DNA of 30,597 nucleotides from JBEKYH01 sp049511115 (GTDB lineage: Bacteria; Planctomycetota; Phycisphaerae; Tepidisphaerales; Tepidisphaeraceae): contig JBEKYH010000010.1 in NCBI GenBank assembly GCA_049511115.1, forward strand, positions 1 to 30,597. The letters run 5' to 3'. The notes under the pieces are model-generated. The model made no database searches and was not told where the DNA came from. It worked only from the letters and a program-made list of their open reading frames with translations. The first letter of the stretch is position 1, and every line of letters starts with the position of its first letter. Of this stretch, positions 24,191-30,597 are shown one piece after another. Position numbers and translations under genes: made by a program.

Positions 24191-25396
24191 ATGAACCGTC
24201 GTTTGATGCACCCGCTTGGGTCCGGTCTTGTTGTCCTTCTCATTTCCCTCAGCGGTTGTCAGACCGACCATGCGACAACCGCCGCCGGCTCCGGCGTGAC
24301 CGCGGCCCCGGTTCGCGTTGATCAGGATAATTTCCACGCCCTTTGGTATGCGGGCCTGCCAGTCGATAAAGGCGACTTTATCAATCGCGTCTGGGTTCAG
24401 CAGAATCTGGTGCTGGTCTGCACGCCGAACAACGTGGTCTATTCCATTGACAAGACCAACGGCATTCTCCAGTCCATCAATTACGTCAAGGGCGGCGGCC
24501 GCGAGATCGGAACGCCCGTAGTCCTTCCCCGGCACATTGTATTCGTGGGCCAATCCAATCTGGAAATCTATAAGCGCGTCGGCGGCGCTTTTGAGCGGTC
24601 GATCCAGCTTCCCTTCACCATCAGTTCCAACGCCGTTGGCACGCAGGACCAGGTTTTTTTCGGAGCTAATTTGCAAGGCGGCGAATTGATCGACGTGAGC
24701 CTCACGGCCACCTACGTTCCCGTGAATTGGCGGCTGGTCATGCACGGAGCGGTGCGCGGCGCGCCGGGCTTTCATACCGGCACGCTTTATGTCGGCAGCG
24801 GCGATGGCGGCCTTTACGCCGTCAACGTCGACCGCACTCCCCTCTGGTCTCTCGACCATGACCGGTTCGATACCGGCGCGGAAATCATCGGCGACGTGAA
24901 GGCCGACGACACCGGCGTTTACGCCGCCAGCAACGGCGGCCGCCTGGTTTGCGTGAGCCGAACAACCGGCATTCTTCAGTGGCAATATCTCTGCCCCAAT
25001 CGCCTTCCCAACGGCCCCGACGTCACGCGCACCACCGTCTATGAGCTCATCCCCGGCATGGGCCTGGCCGCCATCAGCAAGGATGACCCCATGGCCATCG
25101 ATGACCTGGGCCGCCGCAAGGTGCAAGCCGTCAATCGCACGCCGCGCTGGATATGCCCCGAGGCGGCGCAATTCGTCGCCGAGGACCGCCTGCTGACTTA
25201 CGTGCTCACAACGGATCAGCAGCTCTGGGGCCTGGACCGCCTGACCGGGCAGGTTCGCTATCGCGGCAACGGCGCTCACTTTGCCGCCGCCGCGGTCAAT
25301 CCGGCCGACGACACCATCTACGCCGTCACCACCGACGGCACCGCCTATGCCCTGAAATCCGACCTCCACCCCGGCAGCGCCGGATACCTCGAATAA
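24191..25396 (+). CDS. Beta-propeller lipoprotein (PQQ-like / BamB-like repeats)
   Basis: 401 residues. MNRRLMHPLGSGLVVLLISLSGC is a lipoprotein signal with the lipidated Cys at 23. The rest shows repeated blades of the PQQ-like type: NVVYSIDKTNGILQSI, FGANLQGGELIDVSL, LYVGSGDGGLYAVNVDRTPLWSL, VYAASNGGRLVCVSRTTGILQWQY, QQLWGLDRLTGQVRYRG and IYAVTTDGTAYALKS. Such proteins sit at the outer or inner membrane and mediate protein contacts; the exact role is unknown. Start ATG 24191 is chosen because a longer frame from 23933 consists of repeat DNA. purH follows after 15 bases, perhaps co-transcribed. Confidence 0.87.
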   Translation: MNRRLMHPLGSGLVVLLISLSGCQTDHATTAAGSGVTAAPVRVDQDNFHALWYAGLPVDKGDFINRVWVQQNLVLVCTPNNVVYSIDKTNGILQSINYVKGGGREIGTPVVLPRHIVFVGQSNLEIYKRVGGAFERSIQLPFTISSNAVGTQDQVFFGANLQGGELIDVSLTATYVPVNWRLVMHGAVRGAPGFHTGTLYVGSGDGGLYAVNVDRTPLWSLDHDRFDTGAEIIGDVKADDTGVYAASNGGRLVCVSRTTGILQWQYLCPNRLPNGPDVTRTTVYELIPGMGLAAISKDDPMAIDDLGRRKVQAVNRTPRWICPEAAQFVAEDRLLTYVLTTDQQLWGLDRLTGQVRYRGNGAHFAAAAVNPADDTIYAVTTDGTAYALKSDLHPGSAGYLE

Positions 25397-25411
25397 CCCT
25401 CAACCCACAAC

Positions 25412-27010
<1,599 letters not shown>

Positions 27011-27176
27011 CCGACGCTCGAACCCCCGAACCCCAACAACCGTAATCCCCCTCTTCAACCATTAAACCTTTGAGTCCTTAATCTCTCTGTATTGAATCCC
27101 GCCCCCGAATCGACGATATTTCCCCTTCGGCGGAACCGCGGCCCCACCAGGCCCATGGCTCATCCACCGAAAGCCC

Positions 27177-27258
27177 GGGCGTGTACCGAAGTGGTCAAAC
27201 GGGTCAGACTGTAAATCTGATGGCTCTGCCTTCGAAGGTTCGAATCCTTCCGCGCCCA
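27177..27258 (+). tRNA. tRNA-Tyr (GTA)
   Basis: 82-nt cloverleaf. The acceptor arms GGGCGTG (27177-27183) and CGCGCCC (27251-27257) pair with one G-U; discriminator base A27258. The anticodon stem CAGA/TCTG encloses CTGTAAA, anticodon GTA. A long variable arm (class II) precedes the T arm GAAGG-TTCGAAT-CCTTC. CCA is not encoded. GTA is read by QueF-dependent queuosine machinery, whose queF is in the same window. Confidence 0.96.
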
Positions 27259-27267
27259 ATAGGCCCC

Positions 27268-28428
27268 ATGCTCCAACACCTCCCCTTCATCGCCCGCAAT
27301 GCGGCCCGCAATCGCCGGCGCAGCATCCTCACCGTGGCCAGCGTCGCGGTTTCGCTCTGCCTGCTCGGCGTGCTCATGGGGATGTACACCTTCCTCTTCT
27401 ACCCCGACGACCAGTCCCCCTCCCAGGCCCTTCGCCTGGTTGTCCATCACCGCGTCTCGCTCGCGCAGTCGCTCCCCGCGGCCTACTACGACAAAATCAA
27501 AAACGTCGAAGGCGTCCAGGGCATTACCGTTTGGCAGTGGTTCGGCGGAACTTACAAAGACGCCCGCGATCCCAACAATTTCTTCGCCCGCCTCGGCGTC
27601 GATCCCAACGATTTTTTCAACGTCCGCACCGATATTGAAATGCCGCAGGACCAGCGCGATGCCTTCATTCACAACCAGACTGGCTGCATCGCGAGCCAGA
27701 CCTTGGCGGAGAAAATGGGCTGGAAACTCGGCGAGCGTATCACCCTCGTCGGCGATATTTTTCCCGTCAATCTCGAATTGACCCTGGTGGGGATTTTCAA
27801 TGATCCCAACCGGGACGAAGTCCTCCATTACAACGACAAATACCTCCAGCAAAGCCTCGACCCCGCCGGCGGCCAGCGCGATACCACTGGCGCCTACCTC
27901 GTCCTCGCCGACGCACCCGAGCACGTCGCGCGCATCGGCCGCGTCATCGACGCCATGTTCGACAATTCGCCCGCTCCCACCAAAAGCGAATCCGAAAAAG
28001 ACTTCGCCCTCAGCTTCCTCAGCTTCCTGGGAAATCTGAAGCTCTTCCTCGCGGCCTTCAGCGGCGCGGTCGTCTTCACCATCCTATTAGTGTCCGCCAA
28101 CACCGTAGCCATGACCGTCCGCGAGCGCGTGCGCGAGACCGCCATCCTGCGCACCCTCGGCTTCACGCCGCCGGAAATCCGCGGCTTGATTCTCGGCGAA
28201 AGCGGCCTCCTCTCGCTGGTTGGCGGCGTGATTGGCGGCGCGTGTGCGTGGCTGATTTGCGATCTGTCGTACCACAGTAATTTCTCGCTGCGCCTGCCCA
28301 TGCTCAAGCCCTGGATGGCCGGGGCGATCGTCGCGTTCGCCGTAATCATGGGCGTTTGCAGCGCGGTCCTGCCGGCGTATTTTGCCTCACGCCGGAAAAT
28401 CGTCGATTCGATGCGATACGCGGGGTAA
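27268..28428 (+). CDS. FtsX/MacB-type ABC permease
   Basis: 386 residues with one N-terminal helix (about 20-44), a large periplasmic domain (about 45-255) and three C-terminal helices (about 257-280, 308-330, 350-372): the MacB/LolC/FtsX topology. VRERVRETAILRTLGFTPPEIRGLILGESGLLSLVGG is the conserved cytoplasmic segment that contacts the ATPase. It starts at ATG 27268, nine bases after the tRNA; an earlier frame running through the tRNA is rejected. A second permease follows at 41 bases. No ATPase or adaptor lies in the window. Likely a lipoprotein or envelope-compound exporter. Confidence 0.9.
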   Translation: MLQHLPFIARNAARNRRRSILTVASVAVSLCLLGVLMGMYTFLFYPDDQSPSQALRLVVHHRVSLAQSLPAAYYDKIKNVEGVQGITVWQWFGGTYKDARDPNNFFARLGVDPNDFFNVRTDIEMPQDQRDAFIHNQTGCIASQTLAEKMGWKLGERITLVGDIFPVNLELTLVGIFNDPNRDEVLHYNDKYLQQSLDPAGGQRDTTGAYLVLADAPEHVARIGRVIDAMFDNSPAPTKSESEKDFALSFLSFLGNLKLFLAAFSGAVVFTILLVSANTVAMTVRERVRETAILRTLGFTPPEIRGLILGESGLLSLVGGVIGGACAWLICDLSYHSNFSLRLPMLKPWMAGAIVAFAVIMGVCSAVLPAYFASRRKIVDSMRYAG

Positions 28429-28469
28429 ATGTGCGGATGAACTGAGTCGAGTTGAATTGAGTGATTTTC

Positions 28470-29630
28470 ATGGGCGTCCCCGTCTCCTACAACTTCCGCA
28501 ATCTCGTCGAGCGCAAAGCGACGACCCTCATGACCGCCGTCGGCATCGCCCTCACGGTCGCGGTTCTGGTCGGCGCGGTGGCGCTGGTGACGGGCCTCAG
28601 CAGCGTCTTCGCCGCCACGGGAAATCCCCTGCAGGCCATGGTCCTGCGCAAGGGCGGGTCCGCAGAACTCAGCAGCGTCGTCACGGATTCCGCCTGCCAG
28701 TTGATCAAGCAATACCCACAGGTCGCCCGCAACGGCGATGAAGTGCTCGCCTCCCCGGAACTGGTCACCGTCATCAACCTCCCCAGCGTGGACCACCCCT
28801 CGGGCATGAATGTCACGGTGCGCGGCCTCGGCCCCGTCGGCCTGCACATGCGCGATCTCTCCATCTTTCAGGGCCGCTGGTTCACGCCCGGCCGGCGCGA
28901 AGTGGTGGTGGGCCAGTCCATCGCCAAGCGCTATCCCGGCGCATCCCTGGGAAAGAAGCTGCGCTTCGGCCGCGGCGACTGGGAGGTCGTCGGCGTATTC
29001 GCCGGCGGTGAATCCGCCGTGAACAGTGAAATCTGGTGCGACCTCGGCCAGCTTGCCGGTGATTTTGATCGCCAGGCCAACTGGAGCAGCGTCCTGGTTC
29101 GCGCCAATAATTCGGCCGATCTCGACACGCTCATCGACGGAATCATCCACGACCGGAATCTGGGCGCAACCGCGATGAAGGAGCAGGACTATTACGCCAA
29201 CATGACCAGCTCTGGCACGCCGATGGAAGTGCTCGGCCTGTCGGTCGCAGTCATCATGGCCATCGGCAGCGGCTTTGGCGCGATGAACACCATGTACGCC
29301 GCCGTCGCCCGCCGTGGCCGCGAAATCGGCACCCTCCGTTCGCTCGGCTTTTCGCGAAAAAGCATCCTCGTCAGCTTCATGTTCGAATCCGTTCTCCTCT
29401 CCCTCGCCGGCGGAATTATCGGCTGCCTCATCGCCCTCCCCCTCAACGGCCTGACCACCGCCGTCGGCAGCTTCCAGACCTTCAGCGAAATCGCCTTTAA
29501 TTTCCGCGTCGGCGCCTCAGCGATCCTCGCCGGACTCGGCTTCGCCGCCATCATCGGCGGCCTCGGCGGCTTTCTCCCGGCCCTCGCGGCGTCGCGGCGC
29601 GATCTGCTCCAGTCGCTGCGCGAGGGATAA
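28470..29630 (+). CDS. FtsX/MacB-type ABC permease, second copy
   Basis: 386 residues with the same topology: helix at about 17-43, periplasmic domain, then helices near 254-276, 302-325 and 349-373. ARRGREIGTLRSLGFSRKSILVSFMFESVLLSLAGG is the conserved coupling segment. The periplasmic domain (WFTPGRREVVVGQSIAKRYPGASLGKKLRFG) is typical of MacB_PCD. ATG 28470 is preferred over GTG 28461. It probably dimerises with the upstream permease. A REP palindrome follows 84 bases after the stop where an ATPase gene is often found, so the cassette may be incomplete or split. Confidence 0.9.
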   Translation: MGVPVSYNFRNLVERKATTLMTAVGIALTVAVLVGAVALVTGLSSVFAATGNPLQAMVLRKGGSAELSSVVTDSACQLIKQYPQVARNGDEVLASPELVTVINLPSVDHPSGMNVTVRGLGPVGLHMRDLSIFQGRWFTPGRREVVVGQSIAKRYPGASLGKKLRFGRGDWEVVGVFAGGESAVNSEIWCDLGQLAGDFDRQANWSSVLVRANNSADLDTLIDGIIHDRNLGATAMKEQDYYANMTSSGTPMEVLGLSVAVIMAIGSGFGAMNTMYAAVARRGREIGTLRSLGFSRKSILVSFMFESVLLSLAGGIIGCLIALPLNGLTTAVGSFQTFSEIAFNFRVGASAILAGLGFAAIIGGLGGFLPALAASRRDLLQSLREG

Positions 29631-29714
29631 GGAACTCAAAGCCAACGACACCCCGCCCGACATGATGTCCATCGGCAACGAAACCACCGACGGCGTCCTC
29701 TTCCCCGATGGCCA
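29631..29714 (+). other. Short non-coding stretch, possible gene remnant before REP
   Basis: An ATG at 29662 opens MSIGNETTDGVLFPDGQ (after a first Met), which then runs into the REP palindrome. No family is recognised and no homologous continuation is seen, so it may be chance. Confidence 0.2.
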
Positions 29715-29773
29715 GGACAAGAACGGGGACGCAGCTAGTTTTCTGAAAACTAGCTGCGTCCCCGTTCTTGTCC
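29715..29773. repeat. Perfect REP palindrome, distant copy
   Basis: Two 28-base units (29715-29742 and 29746-29773) are perfect reverse complements separated by only CTG. The unit is identical to that at 6366-6393, 22 kb away. It lies between the converging ends of the FtsX gene and the rhomboid gene, where it could act as a transcript-end hairpin. Confidence 0.92.
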
Positions 29774-29784
29774 ATAGGGGATTG

Positions 29785-30597
29785 CTACGCCGGCGGCGGC
29801 AGCGCGCCCGGCATCGTCAGATCAATGTGCGACAACTCCGCCCGGGCCAGCTCCACATCCCGCGCAAAATGCAGCCGCGCCAATGCTCTTAGCAGATATT
29901 CCCTCGCCCGCTGCGCCTGGTTGAGATACCGCGAATAAATCACCCCCAGCATCAGGTGCACCTGCTCGATCTGATCGTAATTGGGATAAAACCGCTGAAA
30001 TTGCTCATACGCCTGCGCCGCCGCCGGGTAAAGCTGCTGACTCGCCAGATAGTTGGCCACATCAAGCTGCGCGTTACGCGACAGCACCTGGTTGGGGTCC
30101 AGCGAAATTAATTCCGCATAAATCTCCGTCGCCTGTTGCAGATTATGCTCGGCCACCGCCTGACTGGCCCGGCCGCGCAGGTCCATTAACTGCTGCGCCC
30201 GCGGGTCCGGCGGCGCGCTTGGCCGCGAACTCGCTCCGCCTCGCACGGTTTCCGTCGGCGTCACGCCAAACGGGTTGTATCCGCTGCTCACCATGTCCCG
30301 GTATTGACGGCGGCGATTCCAACGCTGCACCAGCGCCACCACGTCAAATTGATCGCGCGGCAATAGTCCCGTCGCCAACAGCACCGTGCACACGACGACA
30401 CCAAACAGCGTGCCCGAGATATGCGCCATGTGCGCCACCGCGTCGGCCCCACCCATAAACTGCGGGGCGACCTCACCGAGCACATCCGTCAGAAAGAAAA
30501 ACAGGATGAACCACAGGCTGGCAATCTCCGCCACGCCAATGATGAAAAACCAATAGACAATCGTGATGTTTGACCGCGGCAGCAGAATCAAATACGC
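29785..30597 (-). CDS. Rhomboid-family membrane protein with C-terminal TPR-like helices (5' end outside window)
   Basis: About 271 residues visible. AYLILLPRSN is the strand that follows the rhomboid GxSG serine in relatives ('GAYLVLFPR'), so the serine lies just outside the window. Next come helices VYWFFIIGVAEIASLWFILFFFLTDVLG and DAVAHMAHISGTLFGVVVCTVLLAT, whose AHxxG His would be the second member of the catalytic dyad. After a linker (SRPSAPPDPRAQQ) come helical repeats: ASQAVAEHNLQQATEIYAELISLDPNQ, LYPAAAQAYEQFQRFYPNYDQIEQVHLMLGVIY and NQAQRAREYLLRALARL, of TPR type. Possibly an intramembrane protease with a cytosolic adaptor. Catalytic competence cannot be judged from the part shown. 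Confidence 0.8.
   Translation of the reverse strand, partial: AYLILLPRSNITIVYWFFIIGVAEIASLWFILFFFLTDVLGEVAPQFMGGADAVAHMAHISGTLFGVVVCTVLLATGLLPRDQFDVVALVQRWNRRRQYRDMVSSGYNPFGVTPTETVRGGASSRPSAPPDPRAQQLMDLRGRASQAVAEHNLQQATEIYAELISLDPNQVLSRNAQLDVANYLASQQLYPAAAQAYEQFQRFYPNYDQIEQVHLMLGVIYSRYLNQAQRAREYLLRALARLHFARDVELARAELSHIDLTMPGALPPPA

Noticed and set aside
24056..25369. 437-residue frame antisense to the beta-propeller lipoprotein
   Set aside because: Ends inside simple repeats and shows no domain; the sense frame has a lipobox and propeller blades.
27181..27267. Coding frame through the tRNA into the FtsX gene
   Set aside because: The tRNA cloverleaf accounts for this sequence; ATG 27268 starts just before the conserved N-terminal helix.
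27894..29150. 418-residue frame antisense to the two FtsX genes
   Set aside because: Spans two real genes and their gap; low-information sequence.

Overview
The window looks like chromosomal DNA from a GC-rich Gram-negative bacterium of the Planctomycetota, possibly class Phycisphaerae. This is inferred from several features together: a secreted beta-repeat protein with a C-terminal PEP-CTERM signal, a GldA/GldF/GldG/DUF4340 transporter operon whose last protein is rich in 'TTQP' tracts, a rhomboid fused to TPR-like helices, a small Hc1-type histone-like protein, many lipoproteins, and several families of short palindromic repeats. No rRNA, plasmid or phage backbone is visible. There is one tRNA gene (Tyr, anticodon GTA).

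Layout. (1) 1-902 (-): HldD-like nucleotide-sugar epimerase, cut by the window edge. (2) 1210-2664 (+): PEP-CTERM protein, followed by about 600 bases without a gene that hold a possible structured RNA with a strong terminator and an inverted repeat. (3) 3287-6338 (+): carbohydrate ABC importer (binding protein plus two permeases); the second permease lacks its last membrane helix. (4) 6339-7500: REP palindromes around a REP-associated tyrosine transposase (RAYT) and a decayed zinc-ribbon reading frame. (5) 7511-9877 (-): lipoprotein and ArnT/PMT-type glycosyltransferase. (6) 9988-12840 (+): 2-oxoglutarate dehydrogenase E1. (7) 12848-14297 (-): DUF4304 protein, HigA-like antitoxin, QueF. (8) 14313-21312 (-): DUF4340, GldG, GldF, GldA, then upstream a DEDDh exonuclease, a FabZ-like dehydratase and the histone-like gene. 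(9) 21436-23839: RsmA/KsgA, a DUF4149 membrane protein and a RhuM-family protein. (10) 23836-24190: frameshifted, truncated glycosyltransferase-2 remnant running into simple repeats. (11) 24191-27010 (+): beta-propeller lipoprotein and PurH. (12) 27177-29630 (+): tRNA-Tyr and two FtsX/MacB-type permeases, then a perfect REP palindrome. (13) 29785-30597 (-): rhomboid-TPR protein, 5' end outside the window.

Most genes are housekeeping or envelope functions. The accessory signal lies in repeats and decay: one 28-base REP unit occurs six times in three places, including both flanks of its probable transposase; another palindrome sits in frame inside the glycosyltransferase; and at least two coding regions (zinc ribbon, glycosyltransferase 2) are broken where repeats begin. 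The gld-like operon is tightly coupled by 4-base ATGA overlaps. The best candidates for something undescribed are the REP/RAYT family and the mutually exclusive hairpins at 2898-3020. I saw no new multi-gene defence or biosynthetic system.
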